DNA from: CAWGUU01 sp963825765
Lineage (GTDB): Bacteria; Actinomycetota; Acidimicrobiia; Acidimicrobiales; AC-14
NCBI GenBank assembly: GCA_963825765.1
Contig: CAWGUU010000003.1
Span: 1-64,000, forward strand
Direction: 5' to 3'
Length of the DNA stretch: 64,000 nt
Shown here: piece by piece, positions 1-8,134 of the stretch
How positions within the stretch are numbered: the stretch's first letter is position 1
Layout of the letters: the number at the start of each line of letters is the position of its first letter
Notes under the pieces: generated by a model
What the model was told of the DNA's origin: nothing
The model's input: only the letters and a program-made list of their open reading frames with translations
The model's database searches: none
Translations under genes and position numbers: made by a program

Positions 1-53
1 CACAGGAGCGCGGCCGTGAAGGCGGCGGCGAGCAGGCGTTTGGTCAGTCGCAC
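1..53 (-). CDS. N-terminal fragment of a probable exported protein
   Basis: Reading leftward from a GTG at 53, the frame starts MRLTKRLLAAAFTAALL and runs off the window edge. The two basic residues followed by an Ala/Leu-rich hydrophobic stretch look like a Sec signal peptide. Only 17 codons are present, so the product cannot be named. No clear Shine-Dalgarno sequence precedes the GTG. Confidence 0.35.
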   Translation of the reverse strand, partial: MRLTKRLLAAAFTAALL

Positions 54-134
54 ACCGGTGACGGTACGGCGCCGGGCCTGCGCATGAGTCGCGGGACCCA
101 ACTTGCCGCGTAGGTCGCGAGCCGAACGGGGTAT

Positions 135-1021
135 GTGCCGCCCGTGCACGACAGGCAGGACTACGCGCTGCTCTCGCTCGGGGTCCTGTGCGCGTCGACG
201 TCGCCGCCGCTGATCGCCGCCTGCGCCGCGCCGGCGCTGGCGATCGCGTTCTGGCGCACCGGGGCGGCGGCGCTCGTGCTCCTGCCCGCGCTGCTGCTGC
301 GACGCGAGCACCGCGGCCTGCACCGGCGGGCGGCCCTGCTCTCCGTGCTGGCCGGTGCGGCGCTGGCGGCGCACTTCGGGACCTTCATCCCGAGCCTGAG
401 CTACACGAGCGTCGCCTCCGCGGCCGCGCTGGTGTGCTCGCAGGCGGTCTGGGCGGGGCTGCTGAGCCGGGCGCTGGGGGGCGGATGCCGGGCCGTGCCT
501 GGCTCGGCACCGCGGTCTGCCTCGCTGGCGTGCTGCTGATCACCGGCGTCGACGTCTCGCTCTCCGGCGACGCGCTGCTGGGGGACCTGCTGGCGCTGCT
601 GGGCGGGGTCTTCGGCGGCGTCTACATCGTCACCGGCGGCTTCGTCCGGCGCGAGCTCTCGACGCTCTCCTACACGCTGATCTGTTACGGCGTCTGCGGC
701 ATGCTGCTGCTCGTGGTGTGCGTGATCGGCGGGCAGTCGCTGGCGGGCTACGCCGCCGCGGACTGGGCGCGGATCGCGGCGCTGACCGTGTTCGGCCAGC
801 TGCTCGGGCACTCGCTCTTCAACCTCGTGCTGCGCTCGATCAGCCCCACGATCGTCTCGCTGGCGTCGCTGTTCACGGTCCCGCTGGCGGCGGTCATCGC
901 CGCGGTCGCGCTCGGGCAGACGCCGCCCACGGCGGCGGTCCCGGCGCTCGCATTGCTGCTGGCCGGGACCGCGCTCGTGATCAGCGCGCGAGAGCGAGAG
1001 GCGAGTTCAGCATCCGCGTGA
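135..1021 (+). CDS. EamA/DMT-family transporter (one frameshift)
   Basis: A roughly 295-residue integral membrane protein of the drug/metabolite transporter superfamily. The N-terminal half is read from a GTG at 135, and the C-terminal half continues in another frame from about 480. The two halves join without loss, so I treat this as one gene with a one-base disruption in a G-run near 478-482. Around ten hydrophobic helices alternate with short basic loops; motifs such as AFWRTGAAALVLLP and the C-terminal ISPTIVSLASLFTVPLAAVIA are typical of the two EamA repeats. The substrate cannot be told. The 3' end overlaps the convergent VKOR gene by about 40 bases. Confidence 0.8.
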
Positions 1022-1394
1022 TCGACAGGCCGGCGAGCAGGGTCATGCAGATCGCCGAGCCGACGCACCAGATGCAGATCGCGTTGAGCTCGACGACCTC
1101 GACGTAGGTCAGCCAGCCGCTGAAGCCGAGCCCGACGATGCTCAAGAACGCGGTCGCGTTGCGCCATGACTCGCTGTCCTTGGCCAGCGAGACGAGGATG
1201 CCGAGGTAGCCGACCATGCCCAGCAGCGCGACCGGCACGCCCGCGAGCTTGGCGTAGTCGGACTTCTGCACGGTCGCGCAGCCGTGCGCGATCGCGCACA
1301 CCGGCGCGTCGCCGGCGTAGTGCACGATCGTCAGATAGGTCGCGATCCCGAGCCCGATCACCGCGACGACGATGGCCGCGACGCGGGTGATCAC
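981..1394 (-). CDS. Vitamin K epoxide reductase (VKOR) family protein
   Basis: A 137-residue four-helix membrane protein. Two conserved cysteine pairs are visible: the loop pair in PVCAIAHGCATVQ (about residues 32-39) and the redox-active CxxC in NAICIWCVGSAIC (about residues 107-110). Together with the conserved W/S/Y positions this matches bacterial VKOR, which reoxidises periplasmic DsbA-like thioredoxins by passing electrons to quinone. The upstream neighbour on the same strand is a CPIC-containing DsbA-like protein whose stop overlaps this ATG by 4 bases, so the pair very likely forms an oxidative protein-folding module. The frame is intact. Confidence 0.92.
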   Translation of the reverse strand: MITRVAAIVVAVIGLGIATYLTIVHYAGDAPVCAIAHGCATVQKSDYAKLAGVPVALLGMVGYLGILVSLAKDSESWRNATAFLSIVGLGFSGWLTYVEVVELNAICIWCVGSAICMTLLAGLSITRMLNSPLALAR

Positions 1395-2138
1395 GAGAGC
1401 GCCTTATCGAGCTTGGCCTGGAGGTCGTCGAGGCCGACGGCGATGACCTTGCTCGTGCCGTTGCTGGTCAGCACGAACGTGGGGGTGGAGTCCACGCCGA
1501 GCGTCTGCGCGTCGCTGTCGACGGTGTCGAGCTCGTCCTGCGCGGCCTGCGTGCCGGCGAACTCGTGCGCCTTGGAGGCGTCGACGCCGGAGGCCTTGGC
1601 GATGTCGTTGAGGAAGTCGTCGGTGACGTAGCCCGAGTTCTCGGTGCCCTGGGAGGCGTAGAAGGTCTCAAGGAACGCCCACTGCTTGCCCTGGGCCTTG
1701 GCACCGGCGGCGAACTTCGCGGCCTTGACCGAGTCCGGGCCGAGGAAGCTCATCGTGGCGGCCTTGAGCTTGACCTTGCCGGGCTTGACGTAGGTGTTGA
1801 TCAGGTGCGGGAGGGCGTCCTTGGAGGCCTGAGCGCAGATCGGGCACTGCGGGTCGAGGTACTCCGTGACGGTGACCTTGGCCTTCGGGTTCCCGAGCAC
1901 GCCGTCGGATTCCGGGATGCCGGCGAGGAGCGCCTGCGCCGGGCCTGGCTTGACGGGCTTGGGCGAGCCGCCCGAGGCCGAGACGCCGATCACGACGGCG
2001 AGGACGTCGCGGCGAGGCCGGCGATCCGCCGAGGGTGATGAAGCGGCGGCGGCGGCGCTGGCGGGCGCCTCGGCGCGTTCGCTTGGCTTCGCGGGCGGCC
2101 TTGCGCTCGGCCCGCAGCTCGCGCTTGGACTGGGACAT
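1391..2138 (-). CDS. Membrane-anchored DsbA-like thiol-disulfide oxidoreductase (frameshifted near N-terminus)
   Basis: Starting at ATG 2138 the protein begins MSQSKRELRAERKAAREAKR, a highly basic cytoplasmic tail, followed by a hydrophobic anchor (VLAVVIGVSAS). A thioredoxin-fold domain then carries the active-site motif DPQCPICAQ and the cis-Pro segment GVDSTPTFVL. The basic tail and the rest lie in different frames, with the disruption near 2010-2030, just before the anchor. Length about 248 residues, usual for actinobacterial DsbA/DSBA_2-type proteins. Partner of the downstream VKOR, with which it overlaps by 4 bases. Confidence 0.88.
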
Positions 2139-2212
2139 GGGTACTCCGTTCGTTTCGAAAGGGGGATCGCGCCGCCCGTGTGGGGCGGCACGCTGGGCGT
2201 GGGTTTGAGGAC

Positions 2213-2767
2213 CTACGCCAGCGCGGGCGGTGCGCGATCCCGCGTGAAGCGGGCGAAACGAGCGAGTGAGGGGTCCGCGGCCGGCGCGAGGCCGTGGCGG
2301 ACCGGTTCTGCGAGCAGGATGAGGCGCGGGGCGCTCGGGCGCAGTGAGAGCAAGAGCTCCCGGGCGGCCGGGACGGCCTTGAGCGCGAACGCGAGCAGGG
2401 CGCCGGCGACGGCGCCGAAGAACAGCGCCTCCGTCCAACCGCCGCCGAGCACCGCGGCGCCGCCGCCGAGCTCGGAGCTGAGCATCGCCTGGCCGCCGCA
2501 AGCGGCCCACAGGCCGGCGGTGGCGACGATCCAGAGTGTCGGCGAGCTCCTACGCCCGCGTGCGAGACGGGCGACGAGGATGCCGATCGCGCCCATGTAC
2601 GCCAGGATCGCGAGCAACGCGGTGGTGCCGAACCGGCCCTGCCCCGCGCTTTCGAGGCAGCTCTGGGCGCCCGGGTCGCAGACGAGCGAGACGCGCGCCT
2701 GGTCGATCCCGGCCGCCAGCAGCGGCACCAGCACCAACGCGCGTAGCGTCAGCGGAATCCGGGCCAT
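2213..2767 (-). CDS. Uncharacterised multi-pass membrane protein
   Basis: An intact frame starting MARIPLTLRALVL at ATG 2767; a TTG at 2806 would add 13 residues. Four hydrophobic segments can be seen (about residues 8-24, 45-62, 76-92 and 105-125), with a CDPGAQSC loop between the first two that could form a disulfide. The C-terminal 50 residues are basic and probably cytoplasmic. It lies upstream of the DsbA-VKOR pair on the same strand with a 74-base gap, so a role linked to disulfide metabolism is possible but not shown. Confidence 0.6.
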   Translation of the reverse strand: MARIPLTLRALVLVPLLAAGIDQARVSLVCDPGAQSCLESAGQGRFGTTALLAILAYMGAIGILVARLARGRRSSPTLWIVATAGLWAACGGQAMLSSELGGGAAVLGGGWTEALFFGAVAGALLAFALKAVPAARELLLSLRPSAPRLILLAEPVRHGLAPAADPSLARFARFTRDRAPPALA

Positions 2768-2843
2768 GAGCGCGCGCAGGTGCACCCATCGATGATCGGC
2801 ACGCAAATCGAACGCGGGGTAAATGTTCGCGCTGTGATCGCGA

Positions 2844-2861
2844 AAGTGGTATAGACCACTT
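2844..2861. promoter_or_regulatory. DasR-like operator overlapping a leaderless promoter
   Basis: AAGTGGT-ATAG-ACCACTT is a perfect 7-base inverted repeat with a 4-base centre. Its core AGTGGTATAGACCACT differs from the known DasR-site consensus (AGTGGTCTAGACCACT) by one base. TATAGA at 2850-2855, inside the palindrome, is placed as a -10 box only 8 bases before ATG 2864, so the transcript probably starts at or next to the start codon. A GntR/DasR-type repressor bound here would block RNA polymerase directly. The regulated genes handle GlcNAc/MurNAc, the known DasR theme. Confidence 0.75.
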
Positions 2862-2863
2862 CA

Positions 2864-4156
2864 ATGCCGAGGGTGCTTCTGATCGACGGCGGCCAGAGCG
2901 GCAGCCGCGCCCGCTACCTGGAGGGGGTGCCGCAGTCCGCTTCACCGTCGGTGAAGCAGCGTGCCGCACCCTCCGCCGACGCGACCCCGGGCGTGACGTT
3001 CTCCGGCGCGGGCTCGTCGCCGCCGAGCGGCACACGGACGCCGAGCCGGTCGCGACGCGGCCGAGCCGCGCGGAACGCCGCGGGCCGGGGCTCCCGCGCC
3101 ACGGCCGCGACTATCGCGCGCTGCGCGTGCTCCTGGACGACCCCGTCGACTTCGTCGCCGCCGGCCTCACCGGTTTCGACGGCGACGCGGCCGCGGTGGC
3201 CCGCGCCCTCGGCATGCCGGTGATCGTCAGCAACGACGCCGTCACCGCGCACCTCGGCGCGCTCGGCGGGGAGCCGGGCGTCGTGATCGTCGCCGGCACA
3301 GGCGTGATCGCGCTCGCGGTCGGCGCCGACGGCCGCTGGGCGCGTGCCGACGGTCTCGGCAGCCGACTCGGCGACGACGGCGGCGGGTACTGGATCGGCC
3401 GCCGTGGGCTCGCGGCGGCCCTGCGCGCCCGCGACGGCCGCCCGGGCGGCTCGCCCGAGCTGTTGCGCCACGCGGTCGGGCGCTTCGGCGAGCGCATCGT
3501 GCCCGCGGTCTACGACGCCGACGATCCGGTCGCGGTGATCGCCGACTTCGCGCGCGACGTCGCCGACGCCGCGAACGCGGGAGACGAGCACGCCCGCTCG
3601 ATCTGGTCCGACGCCGCGTCCGAGCTCGCCGCGACGGCGCTGACCGCCGCCCGCGCGGTGGCGGCGACCGGCGCGTCGGGCCCGGCCGCCAAGGCCCGTC
3701 CCGGCCGCTCGTCGGGTTCGGCCGCCAAGGCTCGCGGGGCCGGTTCGTCCAAGGCCGCGTCTCGTTCCGCCGGCTCGTCCAAGGCTGCCGCGTCTCGTGC
3801 CGCGGGCTCGTCCAAGGCCTCCGCGTCTCGTGCCGCCGGCTCGTCCAAGGCCGCCGCGTCTCGTGCCGCGGGCTCGTCCAAGCCGGCCGCGTCTCGCGCC
3901 GCGGGCTCGTCCAAGACCGCCGCGTCTCGTGCCGCCGCCGCGTCCGAGGCCAACACCGCCGCCGCGTCGTTGCCGGCCCTCGCGCTGTCGTATTCGGGCG
4001 GGCTGTTCGCTGCGGGGGAACTCCTGCTCGACCCGCTGCGCGCGCAGCTCCCCGCGCTGGCTCGCGCCACTGGGCGGCCCGCTCGACGGTGCCGCGCGGC
4101 TGCTCGAGCGTCCGCCGCTGTTCAAGGACCTGATCTTCGAAGCCGGAGCCCCATGA
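2864..4156 (+). CDS. BadF/BadG-type ATPase, probable N-acetylglucosamine kinase, with internal Ala/Ser/Lys repeat (frameshifted)
   Basis: An ASKHA-fold sugar kinase. Visible signatures are the phosphate-1 motif in LLIDGGQSGSRA at the N-terminus, the second phosphate motif VVIVAGTGVIAL, and SRLGDDGGGYWIGRRGL, typical of the BadF/BcrA ATPase and GlcNAc-kinase family. It would phosphorylate amino sugars freed during cell-wall turnover. Frames change between about 2930 and 3127 and again near 4065; the last frame ends FKDLIFEAGAP at a TGA overlapping the murQ ATG by 4 bases. A 65-residue tandem repeat rich in Ala, Ser and Lys (3745-3939) splits the C-terminal lobe before ALSYSGGLF, which is unusual for the family. 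Leaderless start under a DasR-like site. Confidence 0.8.
3745..3939 (+). repeat. Six tandem 30/33-bp units coding an 11-residue Ala-Ser-Arg-Lys repeat
   Basis: Units begin at 3745 (30 bases) and at 3775, 3808, 3841, 3874 and 3907 (33 bases each). Each starts tcgtccaag and contains gcgtctcgtgcc, encoding SSKAAASRAAG with small variations. The array is in frame within the kinase gene and keeps its 3-base periodicity. Confidence 0.95.
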
Positions 4157-5044
4157 CCCGTCTTGGCCACCTGTCCACCGAAGGCGCGCGTGCGGAGCGC
4201 GCGGAGATCGATCGGCTGCCGACGGCCGAGCTGGTGCGGCTGATGAACGACGACGACCGTGTCGTGCCGGAGGCGGTCGCCGCGGCGGGGGACGAGATCG
4301 CCGCCGCGGTCGACGCGATCGCCGACCGGATGGCGGGCGGCGGGCGGCTGATCTACGCCGGCGCGGGGACCGCGGGGCGGATCGGCGTGCTCGACGCCAG
4401 CGAATGCGGCCCGACGTTCAACACCGACCGCGTGCTCGGCGTGATCGCCGGCGGCCAGGTCGCGGTCAGCACCGCGAGCGAGAGCGCCGAGGACGACGCC
4501 GCCGCCGGCGGCCGCGCGCTCGCCGAGCTGCAGCTGACCGAGATCGACGCGGTCGTCGGCATCAGCGCCAGCGGTCGCACGCCGTACGTGCTCGGCGCGA
4601 TCGAGTTCGCCCGCGGCGCGGGCGCGCTCACGATCGGCCTCGCCTGCAACGCCGGCTCGCCGCTCAGCGCGGCGGTCGAGCACCCGATCGAGGTGCTCGT
4701 CGGCCCCGAGTTCATCGCCGGCTCGACGCGCCTGAAGGCCGGCACGGCGCAGAAGCTCGTGCTGAACATGCTCTCGACGCTGACGATGGTCCGGCTCGGC
4801 AAGACCTACGGGAACCTGATGGTCGACGTCCGCGTGACCAACGAGAAGCTGCGCGACCGCGCGACGCGGATCGTCGAGCAGGCCGCGGGCGCATCGCGCG
4901 AGCAGGCCGCCGCGGCGCTGGACGAAGCCGGCGAGGACGCGAAGGTCGCGATCACGATGCTGCGCGCCGGGCGTCGGGGCCGACGAGGCACGGGCGCTGC
5001 TCGACGCGGCGGGCGGGCATCTGCGCCGCGCGCTCGGCGAATGA
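4153..5044 (+). CDS. murQ: N-acetylmuramic acid 6-phosphate etherase
   Basis: MurQ cleaves the lactyl ether of MurNAc-6-P to give GlcNAc-6-P and D-lactate in the cytoplasm. The protein opens MTRLGHLSTEG and shows the SIS-domain signatures GRLIYAGAGTAGRIGVLDASE, the catalytic-region ECGPTFN, GISASGRTPYVLGAI, and the late motif EFIAGSTRLKAGTAQK followed by NMLST. It is full length (about 296 residues) apart from one frameshift near 4970; the last frame ends GGHLRRALGE at TGA 5042-5044. ATG 4153 overlaps the kinase stop, so the two are translationally coupled. A 53-bp palindrome separates it from anmK. Confidence 0.93.
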
Positions 5045-5054
5045 GCCGCGAGGT

Positions 5055-5107
5055 CGCGCGAGCGTCGGGTTCCACAACCAGTGGTTGTGAAACTCGACGC
5101 TCGCGCG
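5055..5107. repeat. Palindromic repeat element, copy 1
   Basis: Arms of 26 bases (5055-5080 and 5082-5107) around one unpaired base, with two mismatches. The core tccacaaccagtggttgtga recurs with the same flanks at 40754-40798 and 41783-41823. It sits in the murQ-anmK gap and could form a long hairpin in the transcript. Confidence 0.9.
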
Positions 5108-5109
5108 TG

Positions 5110-6230
5110 ATGCGGGCTGATGTCGGGCACGTCGTTCGACGCGATCGACGCGGCGGTCGCCGACATCGAGCTCGAGGGCGAGGTGCTGCGGCTGCGGCCG
5201 CTGGGCTCGCTGAGCGCGCCCTACGCCGACGACCTGCGCGACGGAGCTGGCGGCCGCGCTGCCGCCGGCGCCGACCACGCTGGAGACGGTCTGCCGGCTG
5301 GACACCCGGATCGGCCAGGCGTTCGCGGAGCTCGCGGCCGAGGCGATCGCCCGCTTCGGCGCCGCGGACCTGATCGCCTCGCACGGCCAGACGCTCTTCC
5401 ACTGGGTCGACGGCGGGCGCGTGCGAGGCACGCTGCAGGTCGGCCAGCCGGCCTGGATCGCCGAGCGCACCGGTGTGCCGGTCGTCTCGGACCTGCGCTC
5501 CCGCGACGTCGCCGCCGGCGGTCAGGGCGCGCCGCTGGTCTCCCTGCTCGACGCGCTGCTGCTGGCCGACCGCCCCGGCGTCCCGCGGCGCTGAACCTGG
5601 GCGGCATCGCGAACGTCACGATCATGCCCGGAGCGGAGCCCATCGCGTTCGACGTCGGCCCGGCAACGCGCTGATCGACGCCGCAGCGCGCCACTTCACC
5701 GGCGCGCCTTCGACGTGGACGGGCGGCTCGCCGCCGCCGGCAGCGTCATCCCGGAGCTGCTGGACCGCCTGCTCGCCGACCCCTATTACGCGCGGCCCGC
5801 GCCGAAGAGCACCGGCAAGGAGCACTTCAACGCCGCCTATCTCGAGGGCGCCCTCGACCACGACGCCGCGGACGTGCTGGCCACGCTCACGCGCCTTACC
5901 GCGCGCACCGTGGCGCACGCCACCCGCGGCGTCACCGAACTCGTCGTGTCCGGCGGCGGCGTCAAGAACCCGACGTTGATGGCCGCGCTGGCGCGAGGAA
6001 ACCGACGCGACCGTCGTCACCAGCGACGCGCTCGGACTGCCCGCGCAGGACAAGGAGGCGTACGCGTTCGCGGTCCTCGGCTTCCTCACGGCCCACGGGC
6101 TGCCCGGACGCTGCCGAGCGCGACCGGCGCCCGCCACGCCCGCGTCCTGGGCTCGCTCACACCCGGGGTCGGCGGCCTGACGAACCTACGGGAAGCCGTA
6201 CCTTCGCCGCGCGCGCTGCGCCTAGGGTGA
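5110..6230 (+). CDS. anmK: Anhydro-N-acetylmuramic acid kinase (several frameshifts)
   Basis: AnmK hydrolyses and phosphorylates 1,6-anhydroMurNAc to MurNAc-6-P, the substrate of the upstream murQ. Family motifs occur in order: GLMSGTSFDAIDAAVADI near the N-terminus, IASHGQTLFHW, LQVGQPAWIAERTGVPVVSDLR, VAAGGQGAPLV, LNLGGIANVTI, FDVGP followed by NALIDAA, STGKEHFNA, ELVVSGGGVKNPTLM and GLPAQDKEAYAFAVLGF. Frame changes fall near 5118, 5238, 5595, 5655, 5712, 5994 and 6105. Several are single extra bases, for example gac[g]gag and gcg[c]gag. The true C-terminus is probably between VLGSLTPG (about 6165) and the stop at 6230. Confidence 0.85.
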
Positions 6231-6268
6231 CCGGCTCGACTGACCCGAACACAGGAAGGACTCAGTTC

Positions 6269-7345
6269 TTGAGAACGATCCTGCTCGCAGCGGCAGCCGC
6301 TGCACTGCTCCTCCCCGCGACGGCCTCCGCCGCGCCCTTTGACCCGATCTCCACGAACGGGCTCGGACTGACCAAGACCGGGCTGACCGACGCCGACTAT
6401 GCACGCGTCGCGAAGCTCGAACAGAAGTACCCGCGCTCGAGCGTCGGCGCGGTGATCGCCAGCGCCAACCGCGAAGTCCAGCCGCTCGGCAACGCGCCCG
6501 AGCTCAAGGGCGTCAAGGACGTCAGCGGCGGCTTCCGCTGGAACCCGGGCGACAACGCCGTCGACTACTGGTGGCCGCAGGGCATCACCGGGAGCGCGGA
6601 CGCCACCCCCGGCGGCGTCGTCGACGGGCACCGCGAGTTGCTCGTCAGCTGGTACTCCAAGAACGGCAAGGGCACGCGCGTGAGCTTCGTCAACGCGGAC
6701 AGCCTGACCAACACGAAGTACCGCCACGTGCTGCTCGTGGAGCCGAACGACAACGGCGGCTTCGGCCTCGTGCAGAGCCACGCGGGCGGGATCGCGTGGG
6801 TCGGCGACTACCTCTACGTCGCCGAGACCGACGGTGGCCTGCGCGTGTTCGACATGCGCCATCTGCTGAAGGTCCCGAACCCCGACGACGCGCTCGGCTA
6901 CGCGTTCATCCTCCCGCAGGTCGGCCTGTACAAGACCGAGCCGGGCCTGCGCTTCTCCTTCGTCGCGCTCGACCGCACGAACGGCCCCGCGCTGGTGACC
7001 GGCGAGTACAAGAAGGGCGCCGCGGGCGGGCGGATCGTGCGCTGGCCGCTCGGCGCCGACAACCTCCCGACCGGCAAGGCCGCGGCGGCGTTCACGTCGC
7101 CCGCGGGCAGCATGCAGGGCGCGCTGATGCTCAACGGCAAGATCGGCTCGTCCTCGAGCGCCGGCGAGGGCAAGCCCGGCGTGTTCACGACCGGCGCGCC
7201 CGGCGCGGCGACCACGCCGCACACCTGGGCCGCGGGCGTCGAGGACGTCTCCTACGCCGCGACCAGCGGGCGCATCTACTCGCTCACCGAGTACCCCGGC
7301 GCACGCGTCGTCTTCGGCGTCGGCGCTTCGTCACTCGGTTTCTGA
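6269..7345 (+). CDS. Secreted protein of unknown function, beta-propeller-like
   Basis: An intact 358-residue frame. I choose TTG 6269 because aggaagga at 6253-6260 is an 8-base-spaced Shine-Dalgarno sequence and the product then starts with a clean signal peptide (MRTILLAAAAAALLLPATASA). The mature part has evenly spaced strands such as GIAWVGDYLYVAETDGGLRV, FVALDRTNGPALVTGEY and VEDVSYAATSGRIYSLTE. These resemble blades of secreted propeller proteins found in actinobacteria. No catalytic motif is recognised. A strong candidate for an exported binding protein; function unknown. Confidence 0.75.
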   Translation: MRTILLAAAAAALLLPATASAAPFDPISTNGLGLTKTGLTDADYARVAKLEQKYPRSSVGAVIASANREVQPLGNAPELKGVKDVSGGFRWNPGDNAVDYWWPQGITGSADATPGGVVDGHRELLVSWYSKNGKGTRVSFVNADSLTNTKYRHVLLVEPNDNGGFGLVQSHAGGIAWVGDYLYVAETDGGLRVFDMRHLLKVPNPDDALGYAFILPQVGLYKTEPGLRFSFVALDRTNGPALVTGEYKKGAAGGRIVRWPLGADNLPTGKAAAAFTSPAGSMQGALMLNGKIGSSSSAGEGKPGVFTTGAPGAATTPHTWAAGVEDVSYAATSGRIYSLTEYPGARVVFGVGASSLGF

Positions 7346-7367
7346 GCGGACCACTACGATCGCGAGC

Positions 7368-8134
7368 GTGACCGCGCTCGCGATCGTGCTGGGCCTCGCG
7401 ATCGGGCTGATCGTCGGCGCGGTCGGCGGGGGAGGGGCGATCCTCGCCCTGCCGGTCCTGATCTACGTGCTCGGCGAGCCGGTCGGGCCGGCGGCCACCG
7501 CGTCGCTGGTCGTGGTGTCGGTGGCCGCGGCGATCGGGGCGGCTCGCTCGCCCGCCACGGCCGCGTCTGCTGGAGCATGGCGTTCACGTTCGCCGTGCCC
7601 GCGGCGGCCGGCTCGCTGCTCGGCACGTTCGCGAGCCGCAACGTCGGCGCGGCCGCGCTGGTGCTCGCGTTCGTGCCCGTGATGCTGCTCGCCGCGGTCG
7701 CGATCTGGCGGCGCGCGGGCGAGGACGACGTCGATGGCGGCTGCCCGCACGCGCCGATGCACAAGGTCGTCGTCGCCGGCCTGCTCGTGGGCGCGATGAC
7801 CGGGCTTCTTCGGCGTCGGCGGCGGGTTCGTGATCGTCCCGGTGCTGACGCTCTGGCTCGACACGCCGTTCCGGCGCGCGGTCGCGACGTCGCTGGTGAT
7901 CATCTGCCTGACCGGGCTGGCCGCGCTCGCCAGCCACCTGCTGACCGGGGCGAAGCCCGACGTGGCGACGACCGTGATCCTGGCCTGCTCGACCGGCCTC
8001 GGCGCGCTCGCCGGCACGCACGTCGGGGAGCGGCTGCCGCAGGCGCTCCTGCGCCGCGGCTTCGCGGTCATCGTCACCGCGGTTGCGGTTGGGCTGCTGT
8101 GGACGTGCTCGTGCTCGGCGGGCCTCCGGCGTAA
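7368..8134 (+). CDS. TauE/SafE-family sulfite/anion exporter (frameshifted)
   Basis: About 255 residues with two homologous halves, each beginning with the family glycine motif: GLIVGAVGGGGAILALPVL and, after an extra base at about 7805, FFGVGGGFVIVPVLTLW. Eight or so membrane segments. The segment LDTPFRRAVATSLVII is also characteristic. Starts at GTG 7368. Frame changes near 7555, 7805 and 8095; the last frame ends DVLVLGGPPA at 8134. A cytoplasmic loop contains CPHAPMHK. Probable exporter of sulfite or a sulfonate-derived anion; no linked metabolic gene. Confidence 0.85.

Noticed and set aside
2914..5166. A 750-codon minus-strand open frame
   Set aside because: A shadow of the kinase and murQ genes, with Arg/Gly-rich low-complexity sequence.
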